Positions 1-7,962 of a DNA stretch of 11,314 nt are shown piece by piece. A program made the translations under genes and the position numbers. Positions within the stretch are counted from its first letter, which is position 1, and each line of letters begins with the position of its first letter. This DNA comes from Lunasporangiospora selenospora (taxonomy: Eukaryota > Mortierellomycota > Mortierellomycetes > Mortierellales > Mortierellaceae), in assembly GCA_015680635.1 (NCBI GenBank), contig JAABOA010000763.1, positions 433 to 11,746 on the forward strand. The letters are read 5' to 3'. The notes under the pieces were generated by a model. That model was not told the DNA's origin, did not search any database, and saw only the letters and a list, made by a program, of their open reading frames with translations.

Positions 1-2
1 TC

Positions 3-635
3 GGTGCCATTTTCAACTATATCGTCATGATCATCATCATTGACACCAAGCGGCCCCTCCTGGACGGAACCAGGAAGGATCCCACTGGTCTCTGGACTGG
101 AGCCAGTCCCCAGGTCTACTGGGGATCCGGTCTTATCTACGGTGCTCTCGGACCCGCCAAGATGTTCGGCAAGTCATCGCAGTACCACTTTATCTACTGG
201 GGTTTCCTCATCGGTGCTATCATACCTGTTATCCAATGGATTCTTACCAAGAAGTTCCCTAAAATCAAATGGTCGACTCTCAACATTGCCCTTCTCGCTG
301 GAGGCATGTCCCATTATCCCGCAGGTCTCGTCATTGGTGTCATTTGCGGTTTGGTTGTCTGCCTCATCTGGCAAGGATGGCTCTTCAGGTACCACAAGAA
401 CTGGTGGTCCAAGTATACCTTCATCCTCTCGGCTGCTTTGGATACTGGTGCCGCCTTTACAGGTCTCTTCCTATTCCTTTTTTTCCAAGGTGGTCTCCAT
501 CCCAGCCTGATCGTTGAAATGCCCTCTTGGTTCATGAACTACGTCACTCCTGAGGGTGACAATGGCCCCTATTTGGGTGTTAACAGGTGTGGTGCTGCTG
601 GAGAAAAATGGACGTCCGGAATGTTGGTGAAGTAG
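3..635 (+). CDS. Oligopeptide transporter (OPT family), C-terminal part, 5' truncated
   Basis: About 210 residues are visible, entering from the left edge and ending at TAG 633-635. OPT proteins are proton-coupled plasma-membrane or vacuolar importers of small peptides, glutathione or metal chelates. Diagnostic C-terminal features can be read: a block G-P-A-x-M-F-G followed by a hydrophobic helix ending in a KKFPK loop, then LNIALLAGG at the position of the family's usual 'NxPxxxGG' segment, and RYHKNWWSKYTFILSAALD, which matches the family's 'R-R-H-x-x-W-W-x-K-Y-N-x-x-L-S-A-A-L-D' block before the last helix. At least four hydrophobic membrane segments are present. The short tail contains 'GPYLGVNRCGAAGEKW', a variant of the usual cysteine-containing OPT end. 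No intron is needed in this part. Substrate cannot be inferred. Family assignment is firm; the N-terminal half lies outside the window. Confidence 0.9.
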   Translation, partial: GAIFNYIVMIIIIDTKRPLLDGTRKDPTGLWTGASPQVYWGSGLIYGALGPAKMFGKSSQYHFIYWGFLIGAIIPVIQWILTKKFPKIKWSTLNIALLAGGMSHYPAGLVIGVICGLVVCLIWQGWLFRYHKNWWSKYTFILSAALDTGAAFTGLFLFLFFQGGLHPSLIVEMPSWFMNYVTPEGDNGPYLGVNRCGAAGEKWTSGMLVK

Positions 636-743
636 AGATAATCATACTTTAACCACCACTAATCAGTCTTAAAAGGGCTGTAAACGAGACTGGACGGCGA
701 GAGGATGTGTCACCAGTCAAGTTATACCATAAATGTAGTCGCC

Positions 744-749
744 AATAAA
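744..749 (+). terminator. Poly(A) signal AATAAA of the OPT gene
   Basis: A perfect AATAAA lies 109 bases after the OPT stop codon, in an AT-rich stretch followed by T-rich sequence. Position and sequence fit a polyadenylation signal. Confidence 0.6.
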
Positions 750-857
750 TATCTTTATACCACAAAGTCGCCTTATTTATTGTTGACATTTGACAACTAC
801 CCTCGCCCCTACTGACCGTATTGTCTCTGCTACTATTCGCCCCAAAATATACCCAAA

Positions 858-1144
858 ATGATACAACTGCCTACGTGGACCTTGAATAATGCACTCAACA
901 TACTTCCCAGCAGAGTGAGCGAACTGGAAGCAAGGATGGCACTGTTGAACGAACAACTGGTCCAGAAAGGACCCACAACGACCCAGCTAGAGTTTTTGAA
1001 CTTTTCTCCTAAACGCCTCACCTGTCTTGAAAAGAAACTCGCCAGCCCTGTCGAATGTACCAAGGACTTGAAAAAAGTATACCGAGCTGCTAGAGATAAC
1101 TCGCCCTGGTCATCAAGGACAAAGTGGAACAACTTGTGTCATGA
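858..1144 (+). pseudogene. Small coiled-coil-like protein, apparently broken (unrecognised)
   Basis: An ATG at 858 with A at -3 opens a frame running to 1319. Its first 73 or so residues look like real protein, with a heptad-rich stretch 'SRVSELEARMALLNEQL' and a second Leu/Lys-rich segment. After the A6 run at 1071-1076 the product turns into low-information sequence. The +1 frame from 1072 then reads KKYTELLEI, and the +2 frame further on reads ALVIKDKVEQLVS before TGA 1142-1144. The coiled-coil character thus continues across three frames. This suggests two small indels, or undetected splicing, in a short gene of about 95 codons. I do not recognise the family; a small coiled-coil subunit of a cytoskeletal or kinetochore complex is only a guess. 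The alternative is a real 153-residue ORF at 858-1319 with a degenerate tail. The pattern could also be chance. Confidence 0.35.
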
Positions 1145-2039
1145 AAGGCCAACCCTCCTCCCCTCTTCCCTTGATGCCGCTCTATCCGAAGGGAGGGTTT
1201 GGCGAGATCACACAAACGGCCACCCAGATGTTACAAAGATCCACCTCAGTCACCGACACCCCACTAATGCCTCACCACCCAAGTCCACAGTGGCCAAACC
1301 AGAGAATTTCAACTTCTAACACGCCTCTAACAAGTCACAGACCCTTCCTGTCTGTCGCCATTCTCCTTCCGGTCTGTCGCTTGCCGTTCCCCTCTCCTAC
1401 ACACTTGCTTTTCTGTCCTCCTCCTCTCCTCTCTTCGCTTCCTGACGCTGCTCTCCCGTCGCTCCCCCCCCCCTTCCAGTTTGTCGCTCTTCTCTCACCT
1501 CCCTCCACCCGTCGTCCTTGGGCAGTGCCCTTAAGTAATACTTGAACCTCTGCACGTATGGAGATGAAAAATCGTACAAAACTACAAACGCTCGGCTGCC
1601 ATAAGCCAGCACGGTCCTCCAATCTGCCCCTGTCGCAGTCTCCACCGCAATTTGCTTAAATCATTTGGTTCTGCCGAAATTATATTCTGAGCGAGAGGAC
1701 CGAGTCTTCGTTCCCCAAATAGCTTTCTCCCCACTTCTTGGTGCTCTTTCTTCAACTCTTGCCTCGACTTTTGTTTCCATCGTCTCAAGTTTTGAACCTC
1801 TTTGCCTTTGCAGCAGCGAGGTTACCCAGAGTAGAACAAGTGCTGCTCGTCCACCACCATTCCGCTACAATTGGCGAGCCCACAGTCAATCCGTCTACCC
1901 TTGGCCGCTGTTGCTCCTCTTGCTCTCACTCTTGCTCTTTCTGGTTAATCGCCTCTGTTCGCTGCATTCACCTCCCGTCTTCCAACAATACGTGTGCTTC
2001 ACTCAAATACTCCAGTGCGCAACCAGTCTTCATGTGCCA
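1145..2039 (+). promoter_or_regulatory. Pyrimidine-rich upstream region and probable 5' leader of the kelch gene
   Basis: This stretch of about 900 bases has no convincing gene. From about 1320 to 1550 the plus strand is strongly C/T-rich, including a C10 run at 1464-1473. Pyrimidine-rich leaders also precede the two complete minus-strand genes in this window, so the stretch probably includes promoter and 5' UTR of the gene starting at 2040. No clear TATA box was identified. The reading frame open from 1665 in phase with the kelch gene has no ATG before 2040, so it is treated as untranslated. Confidence 0.4.
1343..1488 (+). repeat. Three copies of a 17-base motif CCTTCCNGTYTGTCGCY
   Basis: Near-identical copies lie at 1343-1359, 1365-1381 and 1472-1488, varying at only three positions across copies. 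The first two are spaced 22 bases start to start, about two helical turns. They sit in the C/T-rich upstream region of the kelch gene. They could be transcription-factor sites or remnants of a degenerate minisatellite. Confidence 0.5.
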
Positions 2040-2043
2040 ATGA
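2032..2043 (+). promoter_or_regulatory. Three-codon upstream ORF overlapping the kelch start codon
   Basis: ATG TGC CAA TGA encodes Met-Cys-Gln and stops at 2041-2043. The stop overlaps the main ATG at 2040-2042 in an ATGA arrangement. Both start codons have weak contexts (T and C at -3). If it lies in the mature leader, this mini-ORF would make translation of the main frame depend on leaky scanning or very local reinitiation. No transcript evidence is available here. Confidence 0.4.
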
Positions 2044-4522
2044 CGCCCATATCACATCTGCTAGCAGTATTTTCCATCATAGTAGCCACACTGCCGGTCT
2101 ACATCCTTCTTGTTGAGGCACAACCCGACACGCCATGGAAAATAGCAGTACATTCAATGGCCTATGCCTCCACAGGCACTCATTTATTTATTCAAGGTGG
2201 AAGTGCGTCTGGAGGAGCCTTGTCTACAGAGTACTTTCAACTTGACCTGAGTGTAAATTGGACAACCGACAATCCAACATGGGCTAGCTTGAAGTTAGGC
2301 ACAGCTAATCCGCCAATAGCAGGAACGACGGGAGTAGTTCTACCAGACGGTGGGTTTCTGCTAAAGGGCCCGTATCCGACTGGCATCGGACAACTAGCTG
2401 GCGTTATCAGCAAACAAAACACCTGGACTCCATTGCCTGAGTCACTATTAAAGTTACTTGCCCCGAGCTCAGCAGGAAGTACTTTGGTTGTTTCACCAAA
2501 GGGTGAGGTCTACTTCCTTCGAGATGGGTTCATGATGTCATCAATCAGTAGTGCAAATCCTGTATCTCTTCCCTTGTCTGGGAATATCATCGCAAGTGTC
2601 TGGAGCCCCGGTCTGCAAGAAGTTTTATCAGTATCATTAGGTCCGAGCGGATTAGTTTTTCAGACGATGGGTGCATCATCATGGACTCCACTTGTAAGTT
2701 TTTAATTATTCATCCTTTGCTGCCCTTGTTTAATATCGGTATTTGATCCTCATCTTTGCTTCATCAAACTATAGGCTATACAAGGATCCATATCGGCTTT
2801 AGACGGTATATGTCTTACCAGAGGTATGTTTTTTCTTTTCCCCATATGTCGTAAACTTTAACCTTTCTGCTATGCGTACACCTTATTAAAAGGAGGCCTT
2901 TCAAACCCTGACAGATACAGTCGACGATAACAAGTTATATATATTTGGTGGTGGAAGTGCCTTGGGTGCGTCATCTGGACAACTCTATATACTCGATGTA
3001 AAAAGTCGAACCGTGGCCAAGCTTGGACCGGAAACTGAGAAAAGGGCTTATCTAGCATGTGCCGCCACACAGTACTCGTTTTTCGCCTGGGGTGGTAAGC
3101 ATTGTCGACGAAGTAATGGAAATTAGTATACAAATAATGGTTAGAAATGCCACTAAAGTTTAGCACCATTGAAATTCAATAGGTTTGGATACCAGTGGAG
3201 CTCCAACAAAAACACTCGCTCCTCTCGTATTCAACTTTGCTTCTGGGACCTGGGTCAATAGCAACATAATCCCTCCACCACCACCTCCTCCTCTCCCGCC
3301 ACAGGTTTCAGGAACCAACCCAAACTCTGGCAACTCAGGTAATGGAACTGGAACCAAACCTGGAACAGGAAACGGCAACGATGATGGTTCAGAATCTGGA
3401 GGTAGCCAATTAAATATTGCTGCAATCGCAGGAGGTATTGCAGGAGGGATAGCTGTGATTACACTTGTGGTAATTGGCGTGTATTTCTGGCACAAGCGTC
3501 GCAAGGAGCAGAAACATGATGACTCGAGCGACACCCCCAAGAAGTTGTCCTCAAAGGAAGACCACTTTGGCGGAAGAAATCGTCAAGGATCTCGACCGAG
3601 TGATAACGAGTCCGACTATGATGGTCGTCGACCTGAATCCCTTATATCAGGATACTCTGACGAAGAGTCCCAGTTCACGCCTGTAAGGAGGAAAGCATCT
3701 TTCCCAATGGACAAACCAGCTCGTTACAGGCGTATGCAGACCCCGATCCCGGGCACGGAGCCGAGGTCACTCAATCGAGGTGATCATAATATCCACAACC
3801 AGTATGACAGTCGCGTGGATTCAATGGTGGCGGAAGCCAACTCGAATACGTTTGACTCGTATGATAATCGATCTACTCGGAACCAAGGTAGGGACTCAGG
3901 TTAAAGTCATATCTAGAATTCAAGAGGATATGGAATGAGGGATTGACTACTAGTCATGTCATGATATTCTTCACTTTGTAATACATTGACTAACAGAGGA
4001 TCACGCAAATCTTTCAACTCTGAACTAGGTCATCGACCATCCAATCCGGAAGGCAACCGAGGACCACAATCGCCTCACGAAATCCAGCAAGACAGACAAC
4101 CTAACGGTCGAAGACCCAAAACACCTCGCCCTACTCCTACAGAGAGCACCAGTTCCCAAAATGGGGACACTCGACCAACCGACCTTCAGTATACTACACG
4201 GCCTAGAGGCCCACAGTATATCGCCCCGCGCCCAAATGATCCTCATTATTGGGAACCAGACCCTAGTGACCCACAGTATATTGGTCCACGTCTAAACGAT
4301 CCTCAGTTTGGTGTTCCTCGTCCTCTTGATCTTAATTACGGCGTCCAAACGTACAGGGATCCACAGTTCAGTTACGAAAACAGAAACAATCCTCATAGTA
4401 CCCCTAGGATTATGGCGTACTCTTCAAGGCACAATAGTACGTTTGAGGGAGCCCCTCAGCATAAGCATTCGACGCCAACAACACTCAAACCACCACCAGC
4501 CATACCAACACTAGACGAATAG
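2040..4522 (+). CDS. Kelch-like ectodomain / single-pass membrane protein with repeat-bearing tail, five exons
   Basis: Exons 2040-2693, 2775-2823, 2915-3094, 3183-3887 and 4029-4522 join in frame to 693 residues. The donors are GTAAGT, GTATGT, GTAAGC and GTAGGG, each with an AG acceptor. The start is the first ATG of the frame. Residues 1-27 form a signal peptide (hydrophobic core, cleavage after VEA). Residues 28-320 form a kelch or galactose-oxidase-like beta-propeller region with repeats such as 'HLFIQGGSASGG' and 'KLYIFGGGSALG'. A Pro run (325-334) and a Gly/Asn/Thr linker lead to one membrane helix (about 372-397) followed by HKRRK, which predicts an outside-in topology. The 296-residue tail is disordered, charged, and ends in 10-residue Pro/Tyr repeats. 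Similar kelch-TM proteins form large families in Mortierella as I recall. Role unknown: adhesion or surface sensing is inference. Intron 4's acceptor is less certain than the rest. Confidence 0.82.
3888..4028 (+). other. Intron 4 of the kelch gene, with two in-frame acceptors
   Basis: The donor GTAGGG at 3888 interrupts a Gly codon. A branch-like CTAAC at 3989-3993 is followed 35 bases later by the acceptor TAG at 4026-4028, restoring frame exactly. Another AG at 3997-3998 also restores frame and would add ten residues, but lies only 5 bases from the branch-like motif. Read through unspliced, the frame stops at TAA 3902-3904. Confidence 0.6.
4172..4405 (+). repeat. 30-base coding repeat encoding a Pro/Tyr decapeptide, about eight units
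   Basis: Within the last exon the product shows consecutive units RPTDLQYTT, RPRGPQYIAP, RPNDPHYWEP, DPSDPQYIGP, RLNDPQFGVP, RPLDLNYGVQ, TYRDPQFSYE and NRNNPHSTP. The consensus is R-P-x-D-P-Q-Y-x-x-P. The Asp-Pro-Gln-aromatic core is kept while flanking residues and codons have diverged, so this is an old repeat under protein-level constraint rather than a fresh minisatellite. It lies on the predicted cytoplasmic side. Confidence 0.75.
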
Positions 4523-4874
4523 CGATTTCAGTAATGACGCTGGCTTATCTATTACCTCCGCAAACCTATACCATCTACGGTCTTGACTAGGACCCTTTTT
4601 TTTGCTGGAGCGAGAGCCAACAGCTATTTTTTTTACAAACAAGGACAGGATTTTTTTTGTCATAATTTGACAATATCGGCGCGTATTGTCAATCAAATCC
4701 TCGATAATACCCATCCCCCCCCCCACTCCACTCAAATTAAACTCGTCTCGCTTCAGCATCTACAAACCCATTATTACAATAATAATTAGACATGGAAAGT
4801 AGAGAGGGAAAGGGAGAGAGGGAGAGTTACCCTGAGCGGATCATGTTTTTTTATTATTTCTGGAATATATCTCT
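4523..4874. other. Convergent 3' intergenic region with homopolymer runs
   Basis: This gap of about 350 bases separates the plus-strand kelch gene from the minus-strand LRR gene. It holds three T8 runs (4596-4603, 4627-4634, 4651-4658), a C10 run (4715-4724), a possible plus-strand ATTAAA poly(A) signal (4736-4741) and a purine-rich patch at about 4796-4827. No gene is supported. Confidence 0.5.
4850..4855 (-). terminator. Poly(A) signal AATAAA of the LRR gene (minus strand)
   Basis: TTTATT on the plus strand reads AATAAA on the minus strand, 20 bases after the stop codon of the LRR gene. The distance is short but the hexamer is perfect. Confidence 0.45.
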
Positions 4875-7865
4875 TTACTGAGTTAATCTCCTGGACAAGA
4901 CTCGCGTCTTGCCATCTCTGAACGCCTTCCGGAAACCGACAACACGATCATGAGTGCACGACTCTAGCGCCATCTTGAAGATTAGCTCAAGATCCGTATC
5001 CTTGGGCACCACTCGTTCCAACAACTCCAACTCTGCATCGCTCAACCCCACGGACTGAAACTCCAACAGGGCAATCGGGCCCAGTAGTCGACCCCAGCCT
5101 GACCGGGACAGCTTCAGGCCCTCAAACCGCACCGATAATTGTGGCGCCCGCATCTTCTCCGAGCCTACGATCGGAAGCATGGTGACGAGCCAGTCCAGTA
5201 AAAGCTCTCCACAGTCCTCCATCATCGTCTCAACTCCCATCTCCAGTCGAGGTGAGTGTCGTACTGAGAATTGGACTAATCGCGGGAAGGCTTCTCTTCC
5301 AGAGGCAATCTCTTGAATCCCTGGCCACCACGTATTGATCTCCACAATGTAGACCACCATTTTGCTAAAGTGACTCGCAAACCGCTTGGTGATCCGTTTC
5401 GCTGCCATGAGGGATTTCGGATGCAAAAAGTCTTCAAAGGTCACCCCGAGGTGGACTGGCTTTGGAAAAACCTGGATGAGCTCAAGAAGGACATCCGCCA
5501 TCCGGTTGTCCAGCTGGATAGAATCGCATCGTCCAAACGGATCTTCGAGTCGTGCTCCTGTTTGGGCGATCGCCAGTTCATACCGGATATCATAAAGGCT
5601 CGTAAAAGGAGTGTGCATCTTGTCCTTGTCTTCCATCGACAGGATCCTCATCACTTTACCTCCTGTATGGTACTCGATTGTCAACCGGTCATAAAACTCT
5701 TCTCCACTGATAAACAGGGTCTCAAAGTGATTGTAGTGACTTTGAAGCGCCGAGGTGACGATTTGAGCAATCACAAGCGGGGTGAGGAATCCAGAGAGAA
5801 TGTTCATTGTTCGAAGGTTAGGATTGTTGGCGATAATATCGTTCAGGTTCCTGAGAGAGCATTGCGAATCTGTGAGCGAGAGATGAGTGATATTGATGCC
5901 CACGTAGATACTCCTCAGCATGGCTAGTATTTTTGGCGAGTAGCTGTGAGTCATGAAGGCTGTCAGGTGGTATTGTGGGCCGTTGGTGCCCCGTCCTGGT
6001 GATGTGGGCCCGGTGTCCAACCGAACAAGTGTAGCCTCCAAAGTGTGCTGGGTTACTCGGAAGGTCTTTAGCTTTGGCGAGCTCTCGAGCAGTCTTCGTA
6101 TTTGGTCTGGACTCGGCTCAAAGCACTCTTCCAAATGCAGATGGCGAAGGTTCGAAATATGGGTATTGTTTGGAAAGTGACTGATCCTCTTGAACAGCTC
6201 GCGGCAATTGACAAGGGTGAACGATTGGAGTCGTCCGTTTGACATGATTTCCAAGATCGGATCAAATCGGCGGCTCCGGTTCAAAACATCATGGTAAGGG
6301 CTTTCGAAACTAGAAGAGTGCAACCGAAGGATAGAAATGTTGCTCATTCTGACTGCATTTTGGAGATGTCTTAGGTCGCTTCGGCAAGCATCCCATCCAA
6401 GTCGAATATCGAGCTCGTGGATCCCTTTAGTTTTTCCCATCACTTCGTAGAACTGCTTGGCAAGGTGACTGGTCATGAGCGTAATTGAAATCTTTCCTTC
6501 CTGTTCCGAGTAAAAGCCTCGGTTTTCTTCAACAACCTCGCTCAATCGATGCCTGAATGACTCTTTGTAGTTTGCGCGATAGTGATCCTGGCATACCCAT
6601 TTGACGTGACCTTCGTTGGTGACCATCCGGTAAAGGTTTCCAAGAGTTCTATCGGTATCATGATTGGAGAGGAATGACTCGAGCTGCCTCAGGTCTGCCC
6701 CCTCCAGTCCTTCCACCTTGTCGTATATCGACTGGTCCTCAGGCACATCAAAGGCACTCGCCCAGGAGTTGGCCTTGGACTCTAGCATCGAGATAGCGTC
6801 TTCCACGAGGCTATCCAGGTTCTCATTGAGGAGTAATAGACCATTCTCCATCAACTCTAGCGGCCCTGCCACGTTGGCCATAGCGAGTGCGGGGACAACT
6901 GTGGACGCCGTTGCGACCCCAAGCCTGATCATTTGTAGGACTGTCATGATATATTTCCCATACTTTTCAAGAAACTCTGTCGGTTTTTCGATATCGTACC
7001 CTTCATGTTTGGCAAGGTGGATGGTATGAGGGGATCTCGAGGGTCTATCCATTGTATGTGTGCCGCACTCGCATAAAAAGTAAAGTCTGAACGATTCCGA
7101 CAATGGATTATACCGGTTCCGTCTCCGGGTTTCTTTTGGCAAGATAATAAATAGACGAGGGATGGGATACTCCAGCAGTTCAAAGGTCTGCGTCAACACG
7201 GCTTGGACACTGCTCTGGATGATCGATAGACGATCAAGTGTTTGTTTCCCCATCTCGAGCAGCTCCTTTTGTTCCCCTTGCATCTGCCTCTGCGTGTTAT
7301 GGATTATGTCCTGCCTCTCAAGCGATTGGCGTTGCAGGTCCGTGATTATGCTTTGTCCGTCACTGAACTGCTCTTGCATGGCTCGACTTTTAGAGAGCGT
7401 GGTCATAATCTGTTGAAAATTATCCATCATAGTCTGCTTGAAGCTTTCAGAGTATCGATGTCGACTAGTCGTGGCGGTGTCTTGGGCACGGAGGTTCGAT
7501 GATTGGCCAGGGGAGGCCAAATGGGATATATTGTTGCAATCGGAAGATGAGAATGCCTGGAAGGTCTCGACTGTTGTTTGTTCTGTGCTTTCATAATACG
7601 AGTCCGAGACCCGAAGTTGTCCGACCTGGCACTCTAGCGAGATGACCACTTGATTGTTGGGGAGCTGGTAATTGGCAGAGGAGATACTAACCTCTGAAGC
7701 AGCCGCGTGTGTAGTGTATTCAGAGCCGAAGAGTGAGGGTTCGGGCGAGTGCTCGAACCCTTGCCTGTGGGCAAGGACAGGGCTTTCAAAGACCACTTCC
7801 AGCACCTCGTCTGGTTGGGCAATAATCCGTCTGGGTTCAGGCCTATGGTGCATAGGATTTGACAT
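4875..7865 (-). CDS. Coiled-coil / conserved Cys-His block / leucine-rich-repeat protein, 996 residues
   Basis: One uninterrupted frame runs from ATG 7865-7863 to the stop at 4875. Residues 1-135 are Ser/Gln-rich and probably disordered, though 'QPDEVLEVVFE' near residue 17 looks conserved. Residues about 140-230 form a Gln-rich coiled coil. Residues 233-300 hold a block with 'YPIPRLFIILPK', then FLCECGTHT, IHLAKHEGYD and PTEFLEKYG. A hydrophobic helical stretch (303-333) follows, then a segment with 'HVKWVCQDHYRANY' (420-433). From about 480 on, leucine-rich units such as LRHLHLEECFE and 'ITHLSLTDSQCSLRNL' suggest an irregular LRR solenoid like F-box/LRR proteins. No NTP-binding P-loop or F-box was seen. 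I recall many Mortierella paralogues with the 233-500 block, but no established function. The gene may extend upstream through a 5' exon. Confidence 0.85.
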   Translation of the reverse strand: MSNPMHHRPEPRRIIAQPDEVLEVVFESPVLAHRQGFEHSPEPSLFGSEYTTHAAASEVSISSANYQLPNNQVVISLECQVGQLRVSDSYYESTEQTTVETFQAFSSSDCNNISHLASPGQSSNLRAQDTATTSRHRYSESFKQTMMDNFQQIMTTLSKSRAMQEQFSDGQSIITDLQRQSLERQDIIHNTQRQMQGEQKELLEMGKQTLDRLSIIQSSVQAVLTQTFELLEYPIPRLFIILPKETRRRNRYNPLSESFRLYFLCECGTHTMDRPSRSPHTIHLAKHEGYDIEKPTEFLEKYGKYIMTVLQMIRLGVATASTVVPALAMANVAGPLELMENGLLLLNENLDSLVEDAISMLESKANSWASAFDVPEDQSIYDKVEGLEGADLRQLESFLSNHDTDRTLGNLYRMVTNEGHVKWVCQDHYRANYKESFRHRLSEVVEENRGFYSEQEGKISITLMTSHLAKQFYEVMGKTKGIHELDIRLGWDACRSDLRHLQNAVRMSNISILRLHSSSFESPYHDVLNRSRRFDPILEIMSNGRLQSFTLVNCRELFKRISHFPNNTHISNLRHLHLEECFEPSPDQIRRLLESSPKLKTFRVTQHTLEATLVRLDTGPTSPGRGTNGPQYHLTAFMTHSYSPKILAMLRSIYVGINITHLSLTDSQCSLRNLNDIIANNPNLRTMNILSGFLTPLVIAQIVTSALQSHYNHFETLFISGEEFYDRLTIEYHTGGKVMRILSMEDKDKMHTPFTSLYDIRYELAIAQTGARLEDPFGRCDSIQLDNRMADVLLELIQVFPKPVHLGVTFEDFLHPKSLMAAKRITKRFASHFSKMVVYIVEINTWWPGIQEIASGREAFPRLVQFSVRHSPRLEMGVETMMEDCGELLLDWLVTMLPIVGSEKMRAPQLSVRFEGLKLSRSGWGRLLGPIALLEFQSVGLSDAELELLERVVPKDTDLELIFKMALESCTHDRVVGFRKAFRDGKTRVLSRRLTQ

Positions 7866-7962
7866 CACAAGGAAGGAGAGAGACAGCAGCAGGGTAAATA
7901 ACTCCGAGGTACATTTCTTTACAGCACACGGATACCAATTTGGGGGTCAAGGCAACAACTAC

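Noticed and set aside
1071-1077. AAAAAAG heptamer as a programmed -1 frameshift site
   Set aside because: The -1 frame meets TAG a few codons later, whereas the protein-like continuation is in the +1 frame, so a programmed -1 shift does not explain it.
1335-1645. Minus-strand Gly/Arg-rich frames in the upstream region
   Set aside because: They are the expected translation of a purine-rich strand (Glu, Gly, Arg) and lack any start or domain evidence.
1665-2039. N-terminal extension of the kelch gene upstream of 2040
   Set aside because: The frame is open but has no ATG, and a clean signal peptide begins exactly at the ATG at 2040.
1738-2043. A 101-codon plus-strand frame with a hydrophobic, Cys/Ser-rich product
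   Set aside because: It starts at TTG, comes from pyrimidine-rich leader sequence and has no protein-like pattern. Only its last three codons from ATG 2032 are kept as a uORF.
3160-3540. Minus-strand frame with a Gly/Pro-rich product opposite the kelch linker
   Set aside because: It is the complement of the Pro run, Gly-rich linker and membrane helix of the kelch gene, an antisense shadow.
5313-5927. A 204-codon plus-strand frame opposite the LRR gene
   Set aside because: It lies wholly antisense to a strongly coding frame, shows no recognisable domain and is best explained as a shadow of that gene.
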